The notes beneath the pieces are model-generated. The model was given only the letters and a program-made list of their open reading frames with translations, was not told the DNA's origin and did no database searches. Positions 52,697-61,043 of a stretch of DNA of 64,000 bases are shown here, piece after piece (position 1 is the stretch's first letter; each line of letters starts with the position of its first letter). A program made the position numbers and the translations under genes. Source of the stretch: JBGMEA01 sp964444065 (lineage in GTDB: Bacteria > Bacillota > Clostridia > Eubacteriales > Anaerofustaceae); contig CAYUFL010000004.1 in NCBI GenBank assembly GCA_964444065.1, positions 12,405 to 76,404 of the forward strand. The letters run 5' to 3'.

Positions 52697-52965
52697 GAGA
52701 ATAAAAAAATCATCTCTGCATTCAGAGACGAAATAAAGTTCCCGCGTTACCACTCTGTTTGATGCCCTGCGGCATCCGCTCACGACACATCCGACAATGT
52801 GTGCCTCTGTAACGGGAGAACCCGTGCGCGCCTACTTTTGCAGCGTTTCGGTACGCATGGCTCCGGGGCGAGAATGTCTGTGATCGCTGTGCGCCGTTTT
52901 TCACCAAACAACGGCTCTCTGATGCATCCCGATATCACGACGGCTCCCCATCTTTGCCGATGATA
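52697..52965 (-). ncRNA. T-box leader with apparent leucine specifier (CTC)
   Basis: In minus reading: GATGGGGAGCCG, CAGAGAGCCGTT, TTTGGTGAAAAACGGC, then ACATTCTCGCCCCGGAGCC with CTC at 52870-52872 in the position where valS has GTC, AAGTAGGCGCGCACGGG and CCCGTTACAGAGG, the T-box AGAGTGGTAACGCGGGAAC (52739-52756), and a terminator stem (CGTCTCTG with CAGAGATG, then a T-run, 52704-52730). Uncharged tRNA-Leu should switch on the gene behind it. Confidence 0.85.
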
Positions 52966-53189
52966 TTATTCATTATGATAGTAAATCTATGCGGAATTGT
53001 CAATAGATATTTTGAATTTTCAGAAAATTTCAGAGACGTATCTCATGCTCTTCCGTGCTTGCATTTCGGAAGCTGCGGTGGTATACTGCAACCAGTATTT
53101 CAAGACAAAAAAGAGCGCATCGGTTCGCAACCGAAAAGGGCACAAGACTGATTCGCTGAATATTTGGAATGATATAGAGGATTGTCTAT

Positions 53190-54359
53190 ATGAAGCAGCG
53201 ACGCGTTGTCAACAACATTGTCATCATCGGGATGGTAAGCCTGTTCATTGATATGAGCACAGAGATGGTTTATCCGCTTATCCCGCTGTACTTAACGGCT
53301 GTCTTGGGCGCGACGCCTGCGATTGTCGGAGTCATTGAAGGAATTGCGGAGAGTGCGGCATCCCTGCTGAAAGTATTCAGCGGTTACATCGGAGATGTCT
53401 ATCAAAACAAAAAGAAACTGACTTTTGTGGGGTATTCCGCTTCAGTTGTCTATAAAATGTTACTGCTGATTGCATCCTCCTGGGTCGGCGTTCTTTTTGC
53501 ACGCGTGATCGACCGCATCGGCAAAGGTATTCGTACCGCGCCAAGAGATGCGCTGGTGGCGCAGTCCTGCGATGCAAGCAATCTCGGCGGTTCGTTCGGA
53601 CTGCACAAGATGCTTGATATGCTCGGTTCTTCGCTCGGGGCATTGCTGGCGTATGTTTTCCTAGCGACAAGCCTCGGGTATGAAAAAGCATTCCTATATT
53701 CCGTTATTCCCGCGGTCATCGGTATTCTGATCATTACGCAGGTGCGGGAAAATAAATGTGAAGTGAAAAAGCCCGAAAAATTCTCGTTTAAAAATCTCAA
53801 GCTCGACGCGCATTTAAAGTACTACCTTGCGGTCATCTTTCTTTTCTGCCTGGGGAATTCGTCCAACACGTTTCTGCTGCTCAAAGCACAGGAGCGCGGC
53901 TTTTCGGCAACGCAGGTGATTCTGTTGTATTTTGTTTTTAATTTGGCGACGTCGCTGCTTGCGATTCCTTCGGGCAAGCTGTCCGACAAAATCGGACGCA
54001 GCAGAGTCCTCGTGCCGGGGTATGTGATTTTCGGTCTGGTATATTTCGGTTTTGCGCTCTGGTCATCGAAGGCAGGTATCGTAATTCTGTTTCTTGCCTA
54101 CGGTGTTTATACGGCATTCATCAGCGGTGCGGAACGTGCGTTTATCGCGGAAAATGCGCCTGCGCAGTATAAAGGAACGGTGCTGGGGTTGTACGGAATG
54201 CTGCAGGGGATCGGGCTGTTGTTTTCCTCCATTATCGCAGGGGTGCTGTGGACGGCGTTCGGCTCGAACGCGATGTTTTATTTCGGCGGTGCGGTCGGGA
54301 TCGCGTCTGCGCTGTTGATTGCGGCGATGTTTCGAAGAAAACGAAAGATGGCGGGATAG
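53190..54359 (+). CDS. MFS transporter
   Basis: 389 residues with about twelve hydrophobic segments. MFS motif stretches are GYIGDVYQNKKKLTFVGY in the first half and GKLSDKIGRSRVLVPGY in the second; RIGKGIRTAPRDALVA resembles the YfcJ/NreB-like drug or metal exporters. Substrate not known. Starts at ATG 53190; the T-box/ligase promoter lies divergently about 200 bp upstream. Confidence 0.88.
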   Translation: MKQRRVVNNIVIIGMVSLFIDMSTEMVYPLIPLYLTAVLGATPAIVGVIEGIAESAASLLKVFSGYIGDVYQNKKKLTFVGYSASVVYKMLLLIASSWVGVLFARVIDRIGKGIRTAPRDALVAQSCDASNLGGSFGLHKMLDMLGSSLGALLAYVFLATSLGYEKAFLYSVIPAVIGILIITQVRENKCEVKKPEKFSFKNLKLDAHLKYYLAVIFLFCLGNSSNTFLLLKAQERGFSATQVILLYFVFNLATSLLAIPSGKLSDKIGRSRVLVPGYVIFGLVYFGFALWSSKAGIVILFLAYGVYTAFISGAERAFIAENAPAQYKGTVLGLYGMLQGIGLLFSSIIAGVLWTAFGSNAMFYFGGAVGIASALLIAAMFRRKRKMAG

Positions 54360-54451
54360 GGGATTGTATAGAATGAATTGATAAGAGGATCGAAAATGAT
54401 AGGATCGCATCAATTATATTTGATTTCATAGATGAATCAGGATCGCATATA

Positions 54452-54527
54452 GGATCGCATGCAATGCGATCCGTACGGAAAGCGCATTGAAAGAAAAAGC
54501 AGCAGGGCACGCATTGCATGCGTGCCT
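54452..54527 (+). repeat. REPIN-like double hairpin, left copy
   Basis: Hairpin A is GGATCGCAT-GCA-ATGCGATCC (54452-54472), hairpin B is GGCACGCAT-TGC-ATGCGTGCC (54506-54526). The cores, CGCATGCAATGCG and CGCATTGCATGCG, are reverse complements, so the element holds two REP units in inverted order, as in REPINs. A near-identical copy follows the transposase gene. Shorter AGGATCG fragments occur upstream (54388-54456). Confidence 0.85.
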
Positions 54528-54601
54528 TTGATCATTATATAAAAAGGGGAATTGGATGTTCGTGTCGAATATGAAATCAAGTGAAGCAGGAGTTTGATTT
54601 C

Positions 54602-55102
54602 ATGAAATATTTCAGCAGGAAGCAATTGCGAATGTCCGCATATCATTATTCATCGGTCGGGTATTATTTTATTACGATTTGCGCATACCGCAATCAGCGG
54701 ATATTTGGGAAGGTGCGGGATGGCGAAATGCAATTGAGCGCAATCGGCAAAATTGCGCAGCGGCATCTTTCCATGATTGCGGTTGCATATCCCGATACGG
54801 ATGTGCTCTGCTCAGTGGTGATGCCCAATCACATTCATATGGTTTTGCGGTTATCGCATGCGGATATTGCGGAATTGCATGAATGCAGCCGTCCCAAAAT
54901 GAAAGTGCCCAAAATCGTGCAGTCCTACAAATCTTCCGTTTCGCGCGAAGTGCGTCGTTGCGGGTATTGTTGCGGCATGCCGATATGGCATAAATCGTAT
55001 TATGATGTCATTATCCGAAGCGAAGCACAATTGGCGCAAGTATGTGCGTATATCAAGCGCAATCCCATTCAGTGGGCGTTGGATCATAGAATTGGTTTAT
55101 GA
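54602..55102 (+). CDS. REP-associated tyrosine transposase (RAYT, IS200-like Y1 type)
   Basis: 166 residues from the ATG at 54602 behind AGGAG; an in-frame GTG lies 21 bases earlier. The HUH motif is VMPNHIHMVL near 71-80 and the catalytic Tyr lies in WHKSYYDVIIRS near 136-147, followed by YIKRNPIQWALD. RAYTs cut single-stranded REP hairpins and are thought to spread REPINs, usually without moving themselves. Here the gene lies between two REPIN-like elements in direct orientation. Confidence 0.9.
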   Translation: MKYFSRKQLRMSAYHYSSVGYYFITICAYRNQRIFGKVRDGEMQLSAIGKIAQRHLSMIAVAYPDTDVLCSVVMPNHIHMVLRLSHADIAELHECSRPKMKVPKIVQSYKSSVSREVRRCGYCCGMPIWHKSYYDVIIRSEAQLAQVCAYIKRNPIQWALDHRIGL

Positions 55103-55131
55103 TGGATGCAAAAAATGGATCGAATGAAATG

Positions 55132-55176
55132 AATCGAATGGAGCGCATGAAGAAGGATCAATCGAATGGAGCGCAT
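55132..55176 (+). repeat. 17-bp direct repeat beside the right REPIN
   Basis: AATCGAATGGAGCGCAT occurs at 55132-55148 and again at 55160-55176. The spacing is 28 bp from start to start. It lies between the transposase stop and the right REPIN-like copy. Confidence 0.85.
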
Positions 55177-55190
55177 AGATCGCATGGATC

Positions 55191-55268
55191 AGATCGCATA
55201 CAATGCGATCCGTACGGGAAGCGCATTGAAAGAAAGAAAGTAGTAGGGCACGCATTGCATGCGTGCCT
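55191..55268 (+). repeat. REPIN-like double hairpin, right copy
   Basis: GATCGCAT-ACA-ATGCGATC (55192-55210) and GGCACGCAT-TGC-ATGCGTGCC (55247-55267). It matches the left copy over almost its full length, including the linker (CCGTACGG, AAGCGCATTGAAAGAAA), with a few substitutions and a small length difference in the A-rich part. Confidence 0.85.
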
Positions 55269-55322
55269 GTCTATGCAGGTATTGTTGCGGCATTATTTTG
55301 AATAAAAGCGGGCGAGCCCCCC

Positions 55323-55351
55323 TTGACAGCGCATTTTTTTTGCGTTATAAT
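55323..55351 (+). promoter_or_regulatory. Promoter of the DUF6530 gene
   Basis: A consensus promoter: TTGACA (55323-55328), 17-bp spacer, TATAAT (55346-55351). The DUF6530 start is 50 bp on. Confidence 0.85.
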
Positions 55352-55401
55352 TCAATCAGTAATTTAGTAAATTAGTAAATATAATGAACGAAGGTGAATC
55401 G

Positions 55402-55881
55402 ATGAAAATACCGACAACATTAAAGCACAAACCTGTGATCATTGCCGATGATTACGAGAAAATAGACGGCAGATATGCTTACAACTCCGATGCGAAAGGT
55501 CTGAGCTTGGGGCTTGCCCAGTGGAACGATCGCGGCAAAGTGGATATCTCTGCGAAAGTGTGGCGATATACGGGGGAAAAATGGTCGCGCCAGTCGGAAG
55601 AGCTGCCGCTGCACCGCGTGCTCGATATGGCGATACTGGAATGCCGTGCGCTGCTGTATTTCCGCGAAGCTTACCGTATGCCGAAACTGTACGACCCCGA
55701 ACAACCTGTCATTGAGCGCATCGGTATGCAGGGCGACGCGATGACGGTGGCGGTCTGCACGGACAACGAAAAAATCGATGAAGACATCCAGCTGTTCTCT
55801 GCCGCCTTGGCGCAAGACGGAGAAATTATCGGCGAACGTCTCGGCAAATTAGCTGCAATATTAAAGGAAATGGGTTATTGA
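55402..55881 (+). CDS. DUF6530 family protein
   Basis: 159 residues from the ATG at 55402, with GAAGGTG upstream. The family pattern is IPTTLKHKPVIIADDYEKIDGRYAYNSDAKGLSLG in short form (KPVIIADDYE, SDAKGLSLG), then AQWNDRGKVDISAKVWR and LPLHRVLDMAILECRALLYF. Function unknown. No membrane segment. A GIY-YIG-like gene begins 7 bp after its stop, so they are likely one transcript. Confidence 0.75.
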   Translation: MKIPTTLKHKPVIIADDYEKIDGRYAYNSDAKGLSLGLAQWNDRGKVDISAKVWRYTGEKWSRQSEELPLHRVLDMAILECRALLYFREAYRMPKLYDPEQPVIERIGMQGDAMTVAVCTDNEKIDEDIQLFSAALAQDGEIIGERLGKLAAILKEMGY

Positions 55882-55888
55882 CAGAGCA

Positions 55889-56239
55889 ATGGAAGATAAA
55901 AAACGAACGAAAAGGGAAATGACAAGCGCATATAAGCAAAAACCCGAAGAGGGCGGCGTGTTTGTCATCCGCAATACGATCACGGGTAAAGTACTGCTCG
56001 ATGCGACGCCGAATCTGGCAGGACAGAAAAATCGGTTCGAATTTGCGAAAGCAACAAAGAGCTGTATCCACAAAAAGCTCGAAAAAGACTGGAAAGAATA
56101 CGGGACCGACGCATTTGAATTCGAAGTGCTCGAAGAACTGAAACAGACCGAATCGCAGACTTCGGGTGAATTCGCGGAGGATATCAAAACGTTAAAGGAA
56201 ACCTGGGAAGAAAAGACAGAAGAAACCGGGCGATATTAA
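55889..56239 (+). CDS. GIY-YIG-like nuclease-domain protein
   Basis: 116 residues. It has GVFVIRNTITGKVLLDATPNL, a GIY-YIG-like opening strand (where GVFVIRN replaces GIYYIKN) and KNRFEFAKATKSCIHKKLEKDW, in which the later conserved Arg/Tyr/Glu set is only partly visible. The bacterial family of short GIY-YIG proteins is of unknown role; catalytic activity is uncertain given the weak motif. Co-transcribed with the DUF6530 gene. Confidence 0.75.
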   Translation: MEDKKRTKREMTSAYKQKPEEGGVFVIRNTITGKVLLDATPNLAGQKNRFEFAKATKSCIHKKLEKDWKEYGTDAFEFEVLEELKQTESQTSGEFAEDIKTLKETWEEKTEETGRY

Positions 56240-56252
56240 CCCGGTTTCTTTT
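56221..56252 (+). terminator. Terminator of the DUF6530/GIY-YIG unit
   Basis: AGAAACCGGG and CCCGGTTTCT form a 10-bp stem over the stop codon, followed by T-run. Confidence 0.8.
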
Positions 56253-56308
56253 TGAAAAATGATGAAAGATACTGTCGGAGAAGAAGTACAGCGGCAGCTT
56301 GCCTGATT

Positions 56309-56938
56309 TCAATCGCACGAATCTGTTTTCTGTTCGATCAGTTTCTTTGCCAGGCGCATTCCCAGCCCGATGATGCTTTCAATATGCAGTAAGGCAGAGA
56401 TTGAAGGATCGTACAAAATTGTCGCATTCGGAGCGAATTCGTCATCGCCCTCCCAGATTGCAGCACAAAGAGGAACCAGTGGAAATGCAAGGAATTCAGC
56501 CGAGACATCGCCCGTTGCGGCAAGTGTTCCGTACAGCTTTTGTGCGACTGCTTCGAATTGGTCGGGGCAGTTACCGAATGCCTGGATCAGACCGAGAATC
56601 GAGTCCTTGTGAAAGGCTGGGTAGAACAGGGATCCGCCGTTCGGGATTTCTTTGAGGCTGACCCATTTTCCGATCGGGGCATATGTTTGATGCAATGCGG
56701 CAAAAGTAAGATAATGCAGAATCAGAATTGCGTCGTCAATCGATGGTTCGCTGCCGTCGCCGGATTTTGTCACAGTCTTGGCTTTGCAGTCCACTTTATA
56801 GTCTTCCCCGAAATAGGGAACGAGGAACGATGCTGTTTCGCTGTCATAGCGAACATGCAAAAAAACCGCAATCTCATGCGGTGATCGTTCGGATAAATCC
56901 TGAAATCCTTTGTCGTAGGCAATTCGGTAGTTGCTCAT
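56309..56938 (-). CDS. DUF3786 family protein
   Basis: 209 residues from the ATG at 56938 with GGTGGAG upstream. Recognisable parts: YFGEDYKVDCKAKTV, DDAILILHYLTFA, GKWVSLKEIPNGGSLFYPAF, and PLVPLCAAIWEGDDEFAPNATILYD in short form (PLVPLCAAIWEGDDEF). DUF3786 proteins occur in anaerobes, often near corrinoid or methyl-transfer genes; role unknown. Here it is alone. Confidence 0.85.
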   Translation of the reverse strand: MSNYRIAYDKGFQDLSERSPHEIAVFLHVRYDSETASFLVPYFGEDYKVDCKAKTVTKSGDGSEPSIDDAILILHYLTFAALHQTYAPIGKWVSLKEIPNGGSLFYPAFHKDSILGLIQAFGNCPDQFEAVAQKLYGTLAATGDVSAEFLAFPLVPLCAAIWEGDDEFAPNATILYDPSISALLHIESIIGLGMRLAKKLIEQKTDSCD

Positions 56939-56968
56939 GTTCTCCACCCTGCTTGTTTGCGACATTGA

Positions 56969-57175
56969 TTATTTTGTTTTCTCAAAAAAGGATTTAAGAT
57001 GATCGGACAATTCGCGGGTTGAATCAATCCGGGTAAAATAACCCGTTTTGTAAAACACGTCACAGTCCGTTTCGTAAATCACATTTTCGGTCAGCAGATT
57101 CACCAGCGCATATTTCTTTTTTTGGATCTGTACAAGATAGCTGCTGTCGGATCTTTGAGCCAGTATTTTTATCAT
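56969..57175 (-). CDS. Small uncharacterised protein upstream of DUF3786
   Basis: 68 residues if the ATG at 57175 is used; no clear ribosome site. It reads MIKILAQRSDSSYLVQIQ, KYALVNLLTENVIYETD and ends KSFFEKTK, which has the character of a real small globular protein (alternating strands). A longer frame to 57400 has no domain resemblance. Same strand as the DUF3786 gene, 30 bp upstream. Confidence 0.5.
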   Translation of the reverse strand: MIKILAQRSDSSYLVQIQKKKYALVNLLTENVIYETDCDVFYKTGYFTRIDSTRELSDHLKSFFEKTK

Positions 57176-57771
57176 AATAAGTTTATTCTGTATCCGGTTA
57201 TTTTTTATACATGGGATCCGAGCGGATCGCGCACAGTATTCGGTGCTTTGAGGATCGTCCATGAACCGCTGACGGGGAGCGGAGAGATTCGCCAGAATGA
57301 GAAGCGGATTTTGGAAAAAGATTGAAGATCCGCAACGGTTCACAAACGAGGAGTTGATGTTTGATTGGATTATAGCACAATGATTTTGTCTTGAAAACAC
57401 TTTTATTGCACAAAAAGAAAGAAATGTAAACGTTTTAGATAAGAGTTTGCATATTCAAGAATATTATTGAAGTTGCCCCTGCAAACATGAATAAAACGCT
57501 TTAAATATAAGAAAAATGAAGATTAAAACAAAATATTTTTCTGAAAAAATGATTATTCGTTGCGTATGCAACAGTTGGGCGCGCCAAAAGCTGTATTTCA
57601 GTACGGTGCAATCAATATTAAAGAAATAAAAATTGAATAAATACACAATCATTTTCTGCCCGCAGTCACATAATCAGAGGTAAAACATCCGCTTATCGTC
57701 ACAATATAGGTGTGCAGTATGCTTTATTCAAAAATCGACGAAGAGGATGAAGGATAATCAAAAAAAAGCGC
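57176..57771. other. AT-rich gap with no supported gene
   Basis: About 600 bp of AT-rich DNA. Frames here are short and lack ribosome sites. The only clear signal is the promoter at its right end. Confidence 0.6.
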
Positions 57772-57799
57772 TTGATAAATGATATGAATAGTTTATAAT
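57772..57799 (+). promoter_or_regulatory. Promoter of the J-domain-like pair
   Basis: TTGATA (57772-57777), 16-bp spacer, TATAAT (57794-57799), 33 bp before the first gene's ATG, with GGAGG between. Confidence 0.7.
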
Positions 57800-57831
57800 G
57801 AATATAAATAAGACTGCCGGAGGTGACCGGA

Positions 57832-58650
57832 ATGCTGCCGATGAATACCGACCAGCTAGCAGAACTGCTCAAAGAACTGGGCGCAATGAAGAATGCCCTG
57901 GCGCAGCTGCTTGCGGAAAAAGAATATATGCTCATTTATGACACGGTTCGCCTCGAATCGGAATACATGGAAAAAGTAGGACATCTGGAATACACGATTT
58001 TTCATTTGGATCTGAAACTGAAAAAACTGCTGCGCAAGATCGAGATCGTCCGAAGCAAAATTGCCGGAAACGAGCCGATTGACTTGAGTATAATCGATGC
58101 GCAGATTGAACGGGAGTTTGCAGAAGACAAAAAAGAGGATAAAAAACGCTCCGATCATATGAGTTTTGTCGAGGAAGAGGATAAAAAACAAAAAAAACTT
58201 TCAAAAGAGCATGCAAAAACGCTCAAAGAGATGTATTATAAACTTGCGAAAAAGCTGCACCCGGATATCAACCCTGACATTACCGAACAGGAGCTTGCGC
58301 TGTGGCATCGTGTACAGCGTGCGTACGAAAACCGTGACCTGGAAGAAATGACAATGCTGTACGAAATGTACGAACAGGTGTTGGAACTGGAATCGGAACT
58401 GACACAGCGGGAAGAGATCATCAAACGGATCGAAAAAATCCGCGTGCTGATGACGCAGACATTAGCGGATATCGCAGCAATCAAAACAACATTCCCGTTT
58501 ACATTCGAGCAAAAGCTGAAAGACGAAGACTGGCTTTTCGCGAAAAATGCCATCAATCATCAACTGCACAGACAGCTCAAAGAAGAATATGGCAGTCAAT
58601 ACGAACTGCTCCGCACGATGCTAAGCAGTGTCGGTATTCTGTATTTTTAA
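57832..58650 (+). CDS. J-domain-like coiled-coil protein, HPD copy
   Basis: 272 residues from the ATG at 57832, eight bases after GGAGG; a GTG at 57823 overlaps the ribosome site. The front half is coiled coil (ALAQLLAEKEYML, LESEYMEKVGHLEY, KLKKLLRKIEIVRSKI) and a charged linker. Near 133-170 is a J-domain-like hairpin, MYYKLAKKLHPDINPD, with the HPD triad that stimulates Hsp70 ATPase. The J domain is internal rather than N-terminal. The back has another coiled coil. Partners are unknown; a paralogue follows at once. Confidence 0.8.
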   Translation: MLPMNTDQLAELLKELGAMKNALAQLLAEKEYMLIYDTVRLESEYMEKVGHLEYTIFHLDLKLKKLLRKIEIVRSKIAGNEPIDLSIIDAQIEREFAEDKKEDKKRSDHMSFVEEEDKKQKKLSKEHAKTLKEMYYKLAKKLHPDINPDITEQELALWHRVQRAYENRDLEEMTMLYEMYEQVLELESELTQREEIIKRIEKIRVLMTQTLADIAAIKTTFPFTFEQKLKDEDWLFAKNAINHQLHRQLKEEYGSQYELLRTMLSSVGILYF

Positions 58651-58665
58651 AATATTGAAACGGAG

Positions 58666-59484
58666 GTGGACATCATCGTACCGTTAAACAGAGAACAATA
58701 TATTGCCGCAATCGGAACATTGGATGAACTGAAAACAGCTGCCGCAAAGGCACTTGCGGAAAAAGACGAACTGATTTTTCATAAAGCAGCCGAACTTGAA
58801 AGCGAATATATGCAAAAGATCGGTTGCATTGAAAACGAAGTATTGCGTCTGGAGCACGAATTGCAGAAATTGAAACGCAAAACGGAAGTCGTGCGCGAAT
58901 ATTCCTTTCATATCCATGAGGAAGATTTGCGTCTGATCGATATGCAGATTGCGCTTGAATTCGAAAAACTGGGCAGCGAGATCAGTAACCGCAAAAAAAG
59001 AGAAAATATAATGATGGACGGCGAGTTGCCGCGCCCATTTACGGAGGAAACGGCAGAGCGTTTAACTGCGGTGTATGCGCGGTTGGCAAAATTGCTGCAT
59101 CCCGAGTTGAACCCGGATACGGAGCTGGAAAATCAGCTGCGTTGGCAAAGGGCGCACGCGGCATTTATTCAGCGCGATTTGGAAGAAATCATCCGTATTG
59201 CCCTTGAGTCTGCAATGATCTGCGAATACGTTCCGAGCATGGACAGCGCAGATGTGCTTTCCGAACGAATGGACCATCTTCGTACAATGACAGCAAATAT
59301 CAGCAATACCTGCGAAAAAATAAAAGGCGAGTTTCCTTTTAATTACGAACACCGGCTGAAAGACGATGGGTGGGTGAAACGCTCACAGTTGGTGAACGAA
59401 GGAATGTTGGAATATCTGAAAAATGCATATAACGAACAGCTTCTGCAAATGAACCGCCTGCTGGAGCAAAAGAAAACTGAATAA
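58666..59484 (+). CDS. J-domain-like coiled-coil protein, HPE copy
   Basis: About 272 residues. Same layout as the preceding gene: EYIQ-type front, coiled coil (LESEYMQKIGCIENEVLRLE), then YARLAKLLHPELNPDTELE, where HPD has become HPE, and a closing region with FPFNYEHRLKDDGW matching FPFTFEQKLKDEDW. The start is uncertain: GTG at 58666 abuts GGAG, and an ATC at 58672 or 58675 would have better spacing. The triad change would be expected to weaken Hsp70 stimulation, so this copy may bind rather than activate. Confidence 0.78.
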   Translation: MDIIVPLNREQYIAAIGTLDELKTAAAKALAEKDELIFHKAAELESEYMQKIGCIENEVLRLEHELQKLKRKTEVVREYSFHIHEEDLRLIDMQIALEFEKLGSEISNRKKRENIMMDGELPRPFTEETAERLTAVYARLAKLLHPELNPDTELENQLRWQRAHAAFIQRDLEEIIRIALESAMICEYVPSMDSADVLSERMDHLRTMTANISNTCEKIKGEFPFNYEHRLKDDGWVKRSQLVNEGMLEYLKNAYNEQLLQMNRLLEQKKTE

Positions 59485-59493
59485 AGAAAACAA

Positions 59494-59522
59494 AAAAGCT
59501 GCCTCAAAAAAAGGCAGCTTTT
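59494..59522. terminator. Bidirectional terminator
   Basis: AAAAGCTGCC and GGCAGCTTTT with A/T runs, between the J-domain-like pair and the convergent flotillin gene. Confidence 0.8.
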
Positions 59523-59576
59523 CGTTTGATATCCCGATGTTTGCTGCATATGCGCAAAACAATAGGATCGGCTGTT

Positions 59577-61013
59577 TTATTGTGCGTCTGAGGTTGGTGC
59601 TTTTTCGGCAGTCTCATCAGAGGTTTCGTCCTGCACCGCGGAGGCTTGAGGTTCATTGTTTGTTTTGCCGAGGAACTCGGGCAGCTGCATGCCTGTCATT
59701 TCAAACAATTCATTGATCGGCGGCAGTGACTTCATCAGTCCCGAAAGGAAATTTGCCGTGGAGGTTTGTCCGCCCGCACCCGTGCCGCTGTCCCAGACAG
59801 TGACCTTATCGAATTTGATGTTCTTGATTGCATCCACTTGAATACGGAGCAGTTCTTCCATTTTGTCGGCGAGCATCAGTCGCAGTGCGCTGTTCGGATC
59901 TCCGCCCGCGGCTTCCACGACTTTCGTCAGACCAAGCGCCTGTTTGACCAGGATTTCCTGTGCACCGCGTGCTTCCGCCTCCATTTTTGCGTAGATTGCG
60001 TCTGCTTCCCCGCGCGCTCTGCGTCTGGTCTGTTCCGCCTGCGCTTCGGCTTCCAGTTCCAGTTTTCTTTTTGCGATCTCTGCCTGTATGATAACGTCTG
60101 CTTCGAGGGTTGCTTTTTCTCTCTGTGCACGCGCTGTTTCTGCAAGCTGCTGTGCGGCATAGGAAGCTTCCTGTGCCTGCGCTTCCTGGATTTTTTCAGC
60201 GGATACGGCGATTTTCAGTGCTTCCGCCTGTTTTTCTCTCAGTTCTGCTTCCGAGTTTGCGATTGTAATTCTTGCTGTATTTTCACCCTGTATCGCTGCA
60301 GAATTTGCTGTCGCAACCTGAATTCTCTGATCTCTGGTTGCATTGGCTTCCCCGATCGCCCCGTCACGATCTTTTTCTGCGACGGATTTTTTCGCGTCAT
60401 TGATTGCTTTTGCCGCGGCTTCTTTTCCCAGTGCCGCGATATATCCGGATTCGTCGTTGATATCGGTAACATTGACGTTGATGAGTCTCAGCCCGATTTT
60501 GCGCAGTTCTGTTTCGACATTTCCCGAAACTGCTTCGAGAAATTTATCGCGGTCTGTGTTGATTTCTTCTATGTCCATTGTGGCGATGATCAGACGCAGT
60601 TGTCCGAAAATGATGTCTTTGGAGAGTTCCTGTACTTCATTCAGGCGCAGCCCGAGCACTCGTTCTGCGGCATTCTGCATGACGCCCTGTTCGGTGGAAA
60701 TCCCTACCGTGAATCTGGAAGGTACGTCGATACGGATATTCTGCTTCGAGAGTGCATTTGTCAGATCGACGCTGATCGAAATCGGGGTCAGATCGAGAAA
60801 TGCATAAGCTTGAATGATCGGCCAGACGAAAGCTGCGCCGCCGTGTATGCAGCGGGAGGAACGGGTGGTGCCGTCCTTGTTGTTTCCGACATTCCCGTAG
60901 ATGACCATAATTTTGTCCGACGGGCATTTTTTGTATCTGCTGATTACGACGATAAACATCGAGAACAGCAGAACGGCGATGACTGTGATGAGGATCATAA
61001 CGTATAACGGCAT
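59577..61013 (-). CDS. Flotillin-family (SPFH) membrane scaffold protein
   Basis: 478 residues. One N-terminal membrane segment (VMILITVIAVLLFSMFIVVI), an SPFH/band-7 domain to about 200 (RFTVGISTEQGVMQNAAERVLG, GLRLINVNVTDINDESGYI), then a long Ala/Glu/Lys coiled coil (EAQAQEASYAAQQLAETA) typical of flotillin, and a C-terminal part. Flotillins form membrane microdomains. The NfeD-like gene 30 bp upstream, on the same strand, is the usual partner (as in the yuaFGI unit of Bacillus). Confidence 0.92.
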   Translation of the reverse strand: MPLYVMILITVIAVLLFSMFIVVISRYKKCPSDKIMVIYGNVGNNKDGTTRSSRCIHGGAAFVWPIIQAYAFLDLTPISISVDLTNALSKQNIRIDVPSRFTVGISTEQGVMQNAAERVLGLRLNEVQELSKDIIFGQLRLIIATMDIEEINTDRDKFLEAVSGNVETELRKIGLRLINVNVTDINDESGYIAALGKEAAAKAINDAKKSVAEKDRDGAIGEANATRDQRIQVATANSAAIQGENTARITIANSEAELREKQAEALKIAVSAEKIQEAQAQEASYAAQQLAETARAQREKATLEADVIIQAEIAKRKLELEAEAQAEQTRRRARGEADAIYAKMEAEARGAQEILVKQALGLTKVVEAAGGDPNSALRLMLADKMEELLRIQVDAIKNIKFDKVTVWDSGTGAGGQTSTANFLSGLMKSLPPINELFEMTGMQLPEFLGKTNNEPQASAVQDETSDETAEKAPTSDAQ

Positions 61014-61043
61014 TTTTTCTGCTCCTTTTTGTGTTATTTATTA

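Noticed and set aside
59766..61007. 413-codon open frame antisense to the flotillin gene
   Set aside because: The reading is Cys/Phe-rich and mirrors the Ala/Glu/Lys coiled coil of flotillin; no ribosome site.
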